Origin: Mesostigma viride
Lineage: Eukaryota > Streptophyta > Mesostigmatophyceae > Mesostigmatales > Mesostigmataceae
Direction: 5' to 3'
Assembly (NCBI GenBank): GCA_009746045.1
Contig: RPFO01000080.1
Span: forward strand, 8,224,207 to 8,288,206
Length of the DNA stretch: 64,000 nucleotides
Part shown: positions 23,081 to 33,589 of the stretch, piece after piece
How positions within the stretch are numbered: the first letter of the stretch is position 1
Layout of the letters: each line of letters begins with the position of its first letter
The notes under the pieces: model-generated
Database searches by the model: none
What the model was told of the DNA's origin: nothing
Seen by the model: the letters and a program-made list of their open reading frames with translations, nothing else
Translations under genes and position numbers: made by a program

Positions 23081-26000
23081 TCAGTAAATCGGCAACAAGG
23101 GTGCAGGACAACTGAATCCCAAGGCATCGCCACCTATTAATGCTGCGGCGGCAGCGGCAGCGTCTGCGCGCGCCCTCTCCGCCGCCTCCCAATCGTACTG
23201 CGCGTACTGCGGGCCGTAGTCAATCACCAGCTGCTCCCCCGGCGCGATCGCCCTCCCCGCTCCACTAAAAAAAGCCACCTGTAGCAACCCCAGGTCTGCA
23301 TCGATAACCTCCCTGGCGACCACGTTGGGCGCTGGGGCCAGCCCCTGGAAGTGGTTCAGGTACCGGCTGGCGTGGTCACCCGGGCCCGCGTCGATAAACG
23401 AGCCGTCGCTAAGCTCCCACACGTAACGAAGCCTCTCCTCGGGGCACTCGAGCGCGTCCACATCAAGCCCTGATCGCGGGATCCGCTCGCCCTCGTAGTA
23501 CAGGAGGAAGGCATCCCCCGGAATCTCCTCGGTCGCAAACACGCCCTTGCCGATGCCGCGTGTCCCGGTGTCCCGGACCGCCAGCACGCGGTCGACATGG
23601 ACGCGGCACGCGCGCTTGCGCGTGGCACCGACACCTGGCGCCTCCCTCTCGGGGGCCCCCCCGTTGCCGAGGCAGTGGCGGATGCAAGCACGGCTGGCTA
23701 CATATTTGGACACCCAGGGAGACTCAATAAATGGATTCTCCTCCGAAGCGGGCAGGGAAAGGCACCGTGGATCCACGTCGGCCACTTTGCCCTCCTCATC
23801 GCCCACCGTTCTGTCCCCATCCCTGCCCCCATGATGGACCCCATGATTGGCCAAACCATGGATTAGCCTACTGCCCACATCTCCATCCCAATTCGTACCC
23901 GCACTGTCGCTGGCCCCATGACAGTTGTCCTCGTCGCCACGGATACGCACCACCCTTTCCCCCAGGTCATCCTCGTCGGCGACAGTCTCCAGCTTTACCC
24001 GCAATGAATCTTGGGCCTCGCGCACTTGGCCCCCTCGGCACTTGTAGCAACACTCTTGCGTGCCGGTGGCTGTGGTGGCCCACACTTGCCCCCCCGCGCG
24101 ACCGAGCTCGACCCCATGCGGGCTCCTCCCAGCACGACCCATTTCCTGGCCAACGGCTAGACGTCCAGACAGCCGGAACAGGCGTTTGCGCCGCGCCATG
24201 CGTGCAGAGCGACCGTGCCTGGTACTGCTGGCAACGTCAACTTGCACGTGGGAAGTGGTGCCCTGTGAAGTGCCAATGGGACGCACGTTGAGCTGCGCAT
24301 GCCCACCCATGCCATCCCTAGGCCCCATGCCATCCATAGGCGACAAGACCGCACCAGCCTGTGCTGGCCCGGCAGCGTGCCGTTCGCTAGCATCGCCTAC
24401 CACCACACGCCCACCGGCGCTAGCCTTGTTGGATATGCCGCCATCGACGCTTCCGTTCTTCTTGGAACCACGCCCTTTGCTGGCCCTGCGCAAGCGCCCC
24501 GTGCTGCCATCCGCTACACGCCCTCTGCCGGCACAAGGTATCTCGGCTTGCCGTCTGCCAGTATCAAAAACATACCGACCAAACGGCTGATGGTGGTGAA
24601 CATGGGATCCTCCCCCCACCAGATGGCCCGTCACATCATCCCCAACTCCTCCTCCAGATGGCGCATCATCCAGGGACCAGGGACCATCGTGTTGCTGGCA
24701 TCTGTGTGATCCAGGCGGGGTTTGCTTTGACCTCACGAGGTCTTCCTGCGTGTGTCCTGAGTCCTGCGCAATCCCCCGCCCCGATCCCATCACGCCCGCG
24801 GTCGCTAGGAGTGCCGCGCCTGAGTCTCTGGCCCACTGCTCACCAGCTGGCAGGGCATGGTCACGTGCTGAAGCGGTTAGGCTGCTGCACATGTCCGCTT
24901 GGCGCCCTTGCTCATCTGCCATGTCGCCACCTGGCAGTCCGTCGCCTCGCAAGGAGACGTCCGGCAGGCCCCATGTCACAGGGTCTCTCTCTCTGGGCCC
25001 TTGCCCGCCCGGTAGTAGGTGCTGTTGTGCCGGTGCCAGAGTTCCCGTAGCAAGCTGTTGCCGCTCACGGACCCGCTGTCTGTGCATGGTGGGGGGCGCT
25101 ACGCAGCACGATTCGTCATCGCCATCCTGAGATGACCAATTAGGGTCATCACACTTCTCTGATGGCTCGGATTCTGGCGTGTCGTCGATGTCGTATGGGT
25201 GCATCCGCTGCGCGCGTCGCGGGAGGCGCTGGCGCCTTGGCGGCTGGGTCACTGACGGCCCACCGGGTGGCATGATGTCAGATGGGGCATGATCAGACGA
25301 TGTGGCGTACAATCGAATAGGGATGGGACCATCCCGATCCCCTTCCCCTTCCCCTTCCCCTTCCCCTTCCCCTTCCCCTTCCCCTTCCCCTTCCCCTTCC
25401 CCTTCCCTTCTTCCCCTTCCCCTTCCCCTTCCCCTTCCCCTTCCCCTTCCCCTTCCCCTTCCCCTTCCCCTTCCCCTTCCCCTTCCCCTTCCCTTCCCCT
25501 TCCCCTTCCCCTTCCCCTTCCCTTCCCCTTCCCCTTCCCTTCCCCTTCCCCTTCCCCTTCCCCTTCCCCTTCCCCTTCCCCTTCTCCTCTTTCGTTGCGT
25601 GGCGCTCTTCGTCGCCTTTTCTTCTTTCCCTGTGGCTCCGACCCAGTGGTCGCTTCCTCCAACCGGACTGTCTCGCGACTCCTTATGTCTGCTATATTTA
25701 GCTCGGGGGTGCTGCTGGGACGCCCGACCTGTGCCCTCCGCTGCCGCTCCAGCTGAAGGTTCACCATCCCCGGCGCCGCGTGGTTGGCGCAGTAGAGCAT
25801 CTTCTTGGTCCCGCTGACACCAAAAGACGGCCGCGTGAAGCACGCGGCACTCTGACACCTGCGTGCGGCCAGATTCCTCATGCCCGGGAGTCTGTGTATT
25901 GAGCAGAAGCGCCTCCGACTTTCCTTGGGAAAGCCCCAGGCTGCCTGGGTGCCGCACTCATCCGCTTCACATCGCTCCGCTCGGAGGTTTTTCATGCCGG

Positions 26001-26118
26001 GGGCGGCGTGGGTGGCGCACAAGACGGCAGGCCCGCGCCCAAACCCGAAGCACGCTTGCCGGCCGCATCCTTGCTCACACAGGCGCCGGTTGCGGGTATC
26101 CCAGTATTCCTGCGACAT
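23081..26118 (-). CDS. EsV-1-7 repeat / SET domain protein, frame broken in a hexamer repeat
   Basis: Start chosen at the ATG 26116-26118 (MSQEYWDTR). Three Cys/His repeats follow. The second and third fit C-x4-C-x16-C-x2-H-x12 exactly (CEADEC...CSIH, CQSAAC...CANH), which is the EsV-1-7 motif; the first has one residue fewer at two spacings. After RNERG comes a Gly/Glu/Lys/Arg low-complexity stretch encoded by the hexamer array. The initial frame ends at 25249. A second frame, open through the same array, continues to a stop at 23081. It encodes a long polar region, then a SET domain (about 23590-23195) with [24 protein letters not shown] and [11 protein letters not shown], which correspond to the GxG, RxxNH and GE-x-YDY cofactor and active-site motifs of lysine methyltransferases. 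A slip of one or two bases in the repeat would join the halves; an intron, two genes, or an assembly error remain possible. Brown-algal EsV-1-7 proteins include the developmental regulator IMMEDIATE UPRIGHT. Confidence 0.7.
25338..25584. repeat. CCCCTT hexanucleotide array inside the EsV-1-7/SET gene
   Basis: About 41 units of CCCCTT (GGGGAA on the coding strand) are interrupted at four or so places by units lacking one C (CCCTT) and once by CTTCTT. Each interruption rotates the reading frame between Gly-Glu, Gly-Lys and Gly-Arg dipeptides. This is where the reading frame of the gene breaks. Confidence 0.95.
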
Positions 26119-27999
26119 GGGTGGCTGCAACTTAAAGGCTCCCGACGCCTCGGACGTCTATGGCACAACGTGAAAAACGTGGAAGTAAGTAATCGGCGGC
26201 CAGGCTGATCAAGACCTCGCGAATCTGATGGCCCTTGAAGGGGCGGAACCGCACAATCGACCAGCGACAGCCTTTCAGAGGGGGAAATGGCGCTTGTTTG
26301 TTAGAAGGTGCAAGCACATTGCTGGAGAGTACCCTACAAATACGTGTGGCAAGCGGGGCTGGTAAGAGCTTCCGAGCAATTGCACGATTCATGATTGGAC
26401 ACGGCCCATTAGGCTTTCATAGAGATCAGCTCTATTCGGCTTTGGGGAATCATCTGAAACAGCCAGGCCACACGGGTTTGCGGGCTGCTGAATACGGCCA
26501 GCAACAGCTACTGACTGGCGCGCTGTCAAGGTACAACATCCGTGATTCGCCCTCATGTGATCGTCTCAATCCCTTCGCCCTTACCCGCAGCCCACCCAAA
26601 TTGGACGCATTACAACTAAATGGTTCCTTGCCTGCATCCTTTTCTGTCCTTTCGCCCTGAATATGGCGGCTGCGCTGCAGCGTTAGTAATTTTCATGCCA
26701 TGACACATGACTTTGAACGTTCGTTCCTCGTTGATAATTAATTACTTGTCCTCGGCAATAATCTGTTCACAGTGCTCAGGCCCCATCATTCTGAGTTCAG
26801 ACTGCTGGATGCTGACGGGCCCAGCGGTAACGGACACGTGTCCCCATCACCCCTGCCTCTTGCAGCTGTCCCCACTTCGCCCCCCTCGCTGAGTCAGCTC
26901 CCGCCACGGATGAGGACAGATTACTGGCGAAATTTATTAGCCTGAACTCTTACCCCGAGACATGGCGGCGAGTTGGATATCAGTCAACGGACGAACTATA
27001 TGCAATCATTGAGAGCAAATGTCTTTCTGCTTGGTTTCCCCCGGCGTTGCCGGGATCGCCACTAATATCGCGATCTGCTGCAGTACTGGCGTGCCCTCTC
27101 ACCTCGCCCGTAAGCCTTACCGGGCAGGTCATCTCAGGGCTCATTCAGGGCCATTCTTAGGGCAAGCGCGCCCTGTTTACGTCGCCCCGCTTGGGCGTGT
27201 CAAGGCCTTTAGCGAAGGCAGCTTTGACCAAGGTGGCAATATTGGCAGCGGGGGTCGCAATGGTGGGGGAAGGGGGGGCGGTGGCGGTGGGGGTAGAGGT
27301 AGAGGTCGCGACCGGCGCCGAGATAACGATTGGGGCACTCCCAGAGGTAGGCTTAAGGCGATGTCAGCGTTCAAAGCCGCGAGGGGAGGGTTGCAAATGA
27401 ATGCTGCTATGCGCACCATCCACGCATTGCTGCATACTAATCGCATTTCCGATGTAGACAACCGTGGTGCTGGTTCGTGTCGTGGACATCGTGTCGTATA
27501 AGCGCGTGTCATCAGCCAGCGTCATGCATGCATTGCTGGTGCCCTGTCGATTCGCTAGATTGGCGATGTATCAATCGCAAATCCCCAGATGTTGCGGCAA
27601 GCATATATACCAATACCTCCATTCTAACAAATATCCAAGCATTCCCCACGCCGGCTGGGAAACGTCGCTGTTTGATGATCGGCAGGCTTTCACAAGAGGG
27701 ACAGTGTCGACAAGGACGACTGATGTGTAGTATAGTATATAAACTATAGATCACCCCGCTATCAATCTAGCCTTCTCTTCGTTGCTTGGACTGACGGAAT
27801 ATGGACTGCATGCCAGGCACACTGTACCACTGGTGGTCCTTGCTCCAGCTCCCCGTAATGTCTCGCCTCCTTATCTCACCCCTTGTCTCCGTGATCACAA
27901 ACTATTGGTTATCGCTTCTCACTTATCATAGCCCACTGGATGTAATCCACTGGTCCTTGCCTCCATGTCTTATTTATCATCTCACTAATGTCTTACTTA
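26119..27999. other. Upstream region of the EsV-1-7/SET gene; no confident gene
   Basis: Probable promoter of the minus gene and 5' flank of the MAPEG gene. A plus frame at 27019-27501 contains a Gly/Arg-rich stretch (GGGRGGGGGGGRGRGRDRRR at about residues 81-100) like an RGG box, but no other domain or splice evidence. I do not claim a gene. Confidence 0.3.
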
Positions 28000-28354
28000 A
28001 AAGGGTAGGGAAACATGCCACGAACTACACCCAGATGTTGCTGGGCGACCTAGTGGTCCCAGCCCAGTTTGAATACCGCATCCACTCTCTCTCCCTTCTT
28101 TGGACTGCCATGCAGAACAAGACGCGGTGGCAGAAGATTGTCCAGGCGCACACGCCAGCCCCTGTGGGCAAGCCACCTCCCCCCAAGAGGAGGCGGCGTT
28201 TTGATGAGTAGGGTAGTTAGGATTTTTCTAGACTAGCTAGATTAGAGTTAGGTTAGTTCGATTACGCGGCTTCCTCCACTCCACCCATCCATCCAGGAAT
28301 ATGTGCTACATGATCTCGCAACGGAGGCATGTTATAATTTAATTTTTTTAATTT
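28000..28354 (+). mobile_element. 355-bp LINE-A insertion with 13-14-bp target-site duplication
   Basis: AATGTCTTACTTA occurs at 27987-27999 and 28355-28367; the preceding T also matches. The insert starts AAGGGTAGGGAAACATGCC inside the ORF2 C-terminus (reading ...VPAQFEYRIHSLSLLWTAMQ) and ends with the basic PPPPKRRRRFDE, stop, 3' UTR and (AATTT)n-like tail. High identity to the 19.1-kb and 49.3-kb copies indicates recent activity. It lies just upstream of, or in the first intron of, the MAPEG gene. Confidence 0.94.
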
Positions 28355-28531
28355 AATGTCTTACTTATCATCTCCCTACTGTTATCATGTCACTAATGTC
28401 TTATTTGTCATTTACTGTCTTATTTATCGTCTTGCTAATGTCTCACGTATAGTCGCACTGATTGTCTCATGTATCGCCACACTGATTGCCTCATGTATTG
28501 CACCCCTTGTGCACACTTGTCACAATCGCAG

Positions 28532-31500
28532 AGAGCCCTGCGTTCAAGGCATATGCGCTGACGGTCGCCCTCCTCGCGGTCAAGCAGGTACGCTCCTGTC
28601 GACAGCGGACAGTTGGTAGGTGATGCGCCGCCCTCCAGGTATGCTCCTGTCGAAAAGCTGTTGGCTTGTTGCCCCCCTGCCCCACGCACCGCCAGCCCTT
28701 GTTTCGATGCTTTGTGCACGCTTACATTCATAACTAATGGCCCCCAGTATACCCTCGAGGCCAGCTACCAGCACATCCGCCCCTCTGGTCGGCCGCGTGC
28801 CTGCGCCGTAAATGTGAACATTAACTGATTAAGAATTTGGTGGTTTCGTTTGGTATAACTGAGTATATTGATGCCCCGAAGTTTGTTCTATCCACTGCAA
28901 TGTCCCCTTCTGTCAAGTGCAATGCCTCCTTGCTTGGTACTGTACTCATGTTTCCCTCGACGCCCCTTGACGCCCCTTGCAAGCAGGTCCTAAAGTCCTC
29001 CTCTACCAGCTGTCACTTGTCGCGCATCCCGACCTGCCCTCTACCAGTTGTCACTTGTCGCACGTCCCGACCTGTCGCTTGCGTGCACTTCTGCCCAAAT
29101 TCTTGCCACCCTCCGTGCTGGCGTCCCATCACTAGATCCTTTAGGTCGCCTACCAGCTCTTCCGCACATGTCTCGTGACCCCTTGGTTGCGCCTTATGTC
29201 TTGTGTACCCCCCCCCCCTCCATCCGTGCTATACATCCGTGCTATGGTCCCCTAGCTCATCCTGCAAGTGGTCTACCAGTTGTCCCTCACCTTGATCTCT
29301 TACCTGATGACGCGTCCGTGCCGGTACATGCGTACACTAAACACTATCTAGCAGCTGTTTCTTCAGGGGTCGGCCAGTGCTCGCAACTAGTGCTAGTGCT
29401 TGCGGGTGTGACACCACCCGTGCAATAAATGCACGCTGCTTGTTCCTTGCAGGGAATCCTTCAGGTGGCCTATCAGTTCTCCCGCATCCTGACACCCTCG
29501 CTTGACTATTTACCTGTGCCTGAGTGATACGTCGCCTATGCAATGCCCCGCAGTTAATCCTCCAAGTCGTCTATCAGTTCTCCCGCATCCTGACACCCTC
29601 GCTTGACTATGTACCTGTGCCCGAATGATACGTCGCCTATGCAATGCCCCGCAGTTAATCCTCCAAGTCGTCTATCAGTTCTCCCGCATCGTGACGGGCA
29701 ACCACAGCAACGAGGAGGACGTGACACAGTGGGATGGCTTCCTGGGGCTGGACGCGCGCATCGGCAACAGCGACATCACCTCCCGCGCGAGCAAGTGCAT
29801 GCAGGTGGGTGGCGGGTGGTTGCGTGTATGCTGGCATACGTGAGATAGGATGTGCACGCCTGCGTGTAGTGCAGTGGCATCGCTGCCCGTACCAGCACGT
29901 GCATGCAGGGGGGTCTGGTGGGCTGCGCTGGGCTTATTGGTCCTCAGAGGTGGCGCCCGACGTTTCGCGACCATCAAGCAAGTATGCCAGCAACGCCGTG
30001 CGCGTGAGCGTGCGCGTGTGTTTATCTGTGTGGTGAGGGTGGGGGGTGGGGGTGGGGGGTGGGGGTGGGGGGTGGGGGGTGGGGGTGGGGGGTGGGGGGT
30101 GGGGGTGGGGGTGGGGGGTGGGGGAGGGGGGGTGGGGGGTGGGGGGTGGGGGGTGGAAAGGAGAGCTCTTGTTTCAAATGGCTTAGGGCTCATATTTGAA
30201 TAGGGGATGGCGCCCGCCTGCTCTGCATAGCACTTATCCACCCCCCTGCTGGCCTTCATAAGCATCGGCAATCCCTATCTATTATTATCATTTGTTGTTT
30301 CTCGGTCGTTGGTGCTTGGAAACAATTGTGCAGAGTTAGCCCAAGCCCATCCCTTACTTTACGGGCATCAACTCCCTCTTAATTAACGCTAGTGCAGCGC
30401 CTTCTTGTGTGCTTGTGCCTGCAAACGGCAAGCAGAGCGAGCTCAAGTCCACCCCCTACTTCATGGGCATCGGCTTCCTCTACCTGCTGGATGCGGGCAA
30501 GAAGGCCAACCCGGCGTTCATGTACACTTACCTGGTCGCGCGCGTGTGCCACAGTAAGTTCTATCCTTATCTTTTTACTCTAAGCCTTTCTGGAGTTCGT
30601 ACCCTGAACTCGCCCACCCGCTCGTATTAGAACTAGTCATCAACCATATACAACCAAGGCCTATCTATCTAATAATTGCTTATCTAGCTGGAAAGAGGGT
30701 GTGGCCTTGCGAAGCCTTGATATGCCTACCTCGTCTAGTAATCACGTCTGCCACAGTGTACCCTCGCCCTTCCCCTCATACCCTACTCCGAACACCTACT
30801 GCGTGATGTTACCTTGAAACCACCTACCTGGTTGGGCACATGTGCCATCGCAAGTCTGCTCTACCTTGCCTTTGCTGCGCTGTACTGAGGCGCACTCGGT
30901 CAGTACCCCGCAGCACATGACTACCCTTGCATCATTCGTGAGCCAGTGACAATAAAGCCAACTACCATAAATAGATTAGCCAGTGACAATAAAGCCTATT
31001 CCCTCAAATAGAAGAGCCAGTTACCATCAGTAGATGAGCCAGTTATCATTAATAGATTAGCAGTGACCATAAATAGATGAGCCAGTTACCATAAATAGAT
31101 GAGCCAGTTACCATAAATAGATGAGCCAGTTGCCATAAATAGATGAGCTAGTTGCCATAAGTAGATGAGCCACGACCATAGATAAATGAACCAGTTACCT
31201 TAAGTACATGAGTCAGTGACCATAAAGTGCCCAGCCTCTCTATCCTGCCTGGCCGCGCACGTGCATCCTTCGAAGCTGACATCTCATCGCTGGCTTGCAT
31301 TTGTCACCGCCATGTCTCTAGTGCCGCGTGTGCCCGGAGCCATCCGCTACAAGAAAGGGGTACACCGCCCGCATTGGAAGTTCTAACTAAATAATTAGCT
31401 TCTGGAAAATGTTCTGGCTGAAAACCATAAAAAAAACAAAAGAAAATTAATTAATTAACTCCGGGGGCTGAGGACTGGACTCAACAAACAAACAAACAAA

Positions 31501-32111
31501 ATTAATTAATTAACTCATGTGGGCTCTGGGTATCACTGACCTCCACTGACTCTAGCCTATGGCCGCCGAAGGGGGGCCGCCGGGCCGGATTGCCGGCCGA
31601 ATTGGGGACGGCGTGTACGATATCTACCAAACAAACAAAAGAAATTTATTAATTAAATAAGTACCCATGTGCCTTGAACGGCTGTAGGACAAACAAACAA
31701 ACAAAAGGTTTTAATTAAATAATAAAAACCTGGGACTCTAACTGGCTCCCCAACAAACAATCCAGGGTTATTCGTAATGCAAATACGGCAAAAATTGACC
31801 CATAATAACAAACTTCCAATGCGGAGGGTGTAGCCTCGCAAAGCCGTAGTACGTACTTACATCCGTCCCCTCGCATGCACCTGGCTCGCTTGTCATCGCG
31901 ATGTCTATTGCTGCGTGTGCCCGCAGCTGTCAGCGAAACGCCCATTCGTATCTTATACTTGTAACATTGATCTACTTCCTTTGTGTGTGTGCCCGCAGGC
32001 ATCAGCTACATGGCGGGCTGGAGCCTCCCCCGCACAGGGTGCCTCCTGGTGGGCCTCGGCAGCGAGCTGGCGATGACCTCGTTTGTGCTCAAGGCCGTCT
32101 TCTTCAGCTAG
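28532..32111 (+). CDS. MAPEG-family microsomal glutathione S-transferase (MGST1-like), 5' exon missing
   Basis: Exons 28532-28587, 29655-29804, 30436-30553 and 31999-32111 have GT/AG borders and matching phases and end at TAG 32109-32111. They read, in order: PAFKAYALTVALLAVKQ (first membrane helix), LILQVVYQFSRIVTGNHSNE with EDVTQWDGFLG, SELKSTPYFMGIGFLYLLDA with ARVCH, and YMAGWSLPRTGCLLVGLGSE to the C-terminus. This matches MGST1 in order and spacing: helix 1, the NPED-type cytosolic loop, the ENIIPFLGIGLLY helix, the R-x2-H, and the Y-x2-P/R helix. MAPEG enzymes are trimeric membrane proteins of the ER that conjugate glutathione or reduce lipid peroxides. The usual RRAHLND-type motif before the third exon is diverged (RASKCMQ). 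A start codon must lie in an unfound upstream exon. Introns carry repeated copies of the exon edges. Confidence 0.8.
28578..28650. repeat. Donor-site echo after MAPEG exon 1
   Basis: The junction AAGCAG/GTACGCTCCTGTCGACAGC (donor 28588) is repeated 51 bp later as CTCCAG/GTATGCTCCTGTCGAAAAGC (donor 28639). Confidence 0.75.
28985..29690. repeat. Exon-head repeats before MAPEG exon 2, 101-bp period
   Basis: The true acceptor and exon head (CAG/TTAATCCTCCAAGTCGTCTA at 29655) is preceded exactly 101 bp upstream by a near-identical copy at 29554, and 101 bp before that by a third at 29453 (GGAATCCTTCAGGTGGCCTA). More diverged copies start near 29256, 29133 and 28987. All copies keep CTA-CAG-T-TC-like exon text; only the last continues into the open frame (GTGACGGGC instead of CTGACACCC). 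Confidence 0.9.
29796..29925. repeat. Donor-site echo after MAPEG exon 2
   Basis: The junction GTGCATGCAG/GTGGGTGGCGGG (donor 29805) is echoed about 107 bp later as GTGCATGCAGGGGGGTCTGG. Confidence 0.6.
30037..30157. repeat. G-rich (GGGGTGG)n tract, possible G-quadruplex
   Basis: Runs of three to seven G separated by single T or A cover about 120 bp on the plus strand, within MAPEG intron 2. Strand-specific G runs of this density can form G-quadruplexes in the transcript. Confidence 0.85.
30226..30480. repeat. Exon-head repeats before MAPEG exon 3
   Basis: The true exon head AGCGAGCTCAAGTCCACCCC at 30436 is preceded by CAG/AGTTAGCCCAAGCCCATCCC at 30334 (102 bp upstream) and by a weaker copy near 30230 (CATAGCACTTATCCACCCCC). 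The shared TACTT-A-GGGCATC segment follows in each. Confidence 0.8.
30541..30770. repeat. Donor-site echo after MAPEG exon 3
   Basis: TACCTGGTCGCGCGCGTGTG plus CCACA/GTAAGT (donor 30554) is echoed 202 bp downstream by TACCTCGTCTAGTAATCACG plus TCTGCCACA/GTGTAC (donor 30756). The distance is twice 101 bp. Confidence 0.65.
30950..31225. repeat. 22-bp tandem repeat, intronic
   Basis: About ten copies of GATGAGCCAGTTACCATAAATA with substitutions. No spacers. Confidence 0.9.
31265..32010. repeat. Acceptor-region repeats before MAPEG last exon
   Basis: The true acceptor TGTGTGTGCCCGCAG/GCATCAGC (exon at 31999) is preceded by GCGTGTGCCCGCAG/CTGTCAGC (31927) and by GCGTGTGCCCGGAG/CCATCCGC (31340). 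The 50 bp before the last two also align (CTTG-TTGTCA-CGC-ATGTCT). Between them are AAACAAACAAA and TTAATTAATT simple stretches. Confidence 0.7.
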
Positions 32112-33559
32112 AAGCATGCCACGTTAACGTTTGTGCTTCCATGCCACGCGAGCGCCGGATGCTCACAGCTGTCTTCTCCGACGACTTCTCCTCAAAACGG
32201 AGTACTTCAGCTAATGCCGGCCATGTTTCAACAAGCCTTGACCTCGGAAGGCTCATTTACGGCCCTCAACTTGCCCGCAGTGTACATTCTGGTCAACCAA
32301 ACACACCCGTCAACGATGGAAAAGCGTACACACCAGTCAACCAACCACACCAGTCAATGATGAAAGCCAAGAGGTCCATCAGGGATGTTAACCCGTGCTC
32401 GCACTTGGAGGACGACGTGGCGTCAATTTTGGGGACGCTGCAGCATTCTTGTTCTCGCTAGTGTTATTTTGGCGACCTTGAAAACAACCTATCGCAGCCG
32501 AGCTTTCACGAGTTTTGGAATGGCAGACTGATTAGTGCCGACAGGGCACGAATCGCTGAAAAGAGCCACCGCCTGACCGTGCGGCTCGTCTATTTTGTTA
32601 TACACGGCAGCCTGCCCCATGCTCATTTTCAGCGATGCAGAGTTATGTCAACCCATCACGCTCACCCAGGGGAGGTCATTGAACAGCAACGCAGGATGGG
32701 TGAGGTTGGAGGCCACAGGAGACATTTACAGCCCATCTTATTGGGTGCTGCGGACGTCCGGACGACCTTCCGTCACAGTCTTGTTAACCACTGTCAACCA
32801 TGCTTTGGTACTGTCCACCAAAACCAAGCTGTTTTTGAAATGCTCTCAACGCTGAGCTCGAATGGTGTAAGCATGCAGCATGCAGGCACAGTACGTACTG
32901 CACCCCAGTAGATGCATGCGATGCTCATGATCCACTTGCGTGGCTATGCCAGTATTCTCCATGCACATAGAACGAAATGCTAACTACCGCGTGCACAGCT
33001 ATATTTTCAATGCCTGAATTGTGGGTCTTTCGTTGTTTTTTTCAATGCGACAACATTTTGTTCAAATGCGACAGCTTTGTATCTGAAAAATAATGAGAGC
33101 AAGGCATCTTCTCTGCATGCGTATTCTAATTGTCAGAGGTTTGGGAGAGTAGTAGAACGTTTGTTTCAATAAGGCGCAGAGTGCTCCGTGACATACCTAC
33201 GGAGTAATTTCAACTATCCTTTATTAACAATTTGTCACACGGTGTACACGGTGTATTTACGTAAATACTGCATAATGCCATGTGCATTAGTCACGGCTCC
33301 CGCTGAGGAGTCGCGGAGCACATTCAAATACCATAGTTAGAGTGCTATTTTCCATCCCTGTTGATTGACCGCTAGATCGGTGCATGATGGTGTACGCGAT
33401 GGTGTGTACTAGATCGGTGCATGATGGTTTACGATGGGGTACGTACGTCGCGAGTCAGGGCCGGCCCATCATCAGGTTGGAACCTCGAGTCATGGGCTCC
33501 CAATACTCTTTAAACTAGAAAACAACCACTTGTGAAACACACATGGTTGCATCGCGGAG
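32112..33559. other. Downstream of MAPEG gene; no gene seen
   Basis: Probable 3' UTR, then short frames without domains. GTCAACCAA...CAC-type words repeat at 32293-32360. A LINE-C-like word (GGCTCCCGCTGAGGAGTC with GCGGAGCAC) at 33295-33321 may be a decayed 3' end. Confidence 0.4.
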
Positions 33560-33589
33560 CTAGCTGCAGCCGTACCGCGCCCATCACCT

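Noticed and set aside
25289-25817. Plus-strand Pro/Ser/Phe-rich frames opposite the EsV-1-7/SET gene
   Set aside because: Shadows of the CCCCTT array on the strand opposite the coding one.
29675-30271. 198-codon minus-strand frame rich in Pro/Thr/His
   Set aside because: Antisense of the G-rich intronic tract and a MAPEG exon; no domain.
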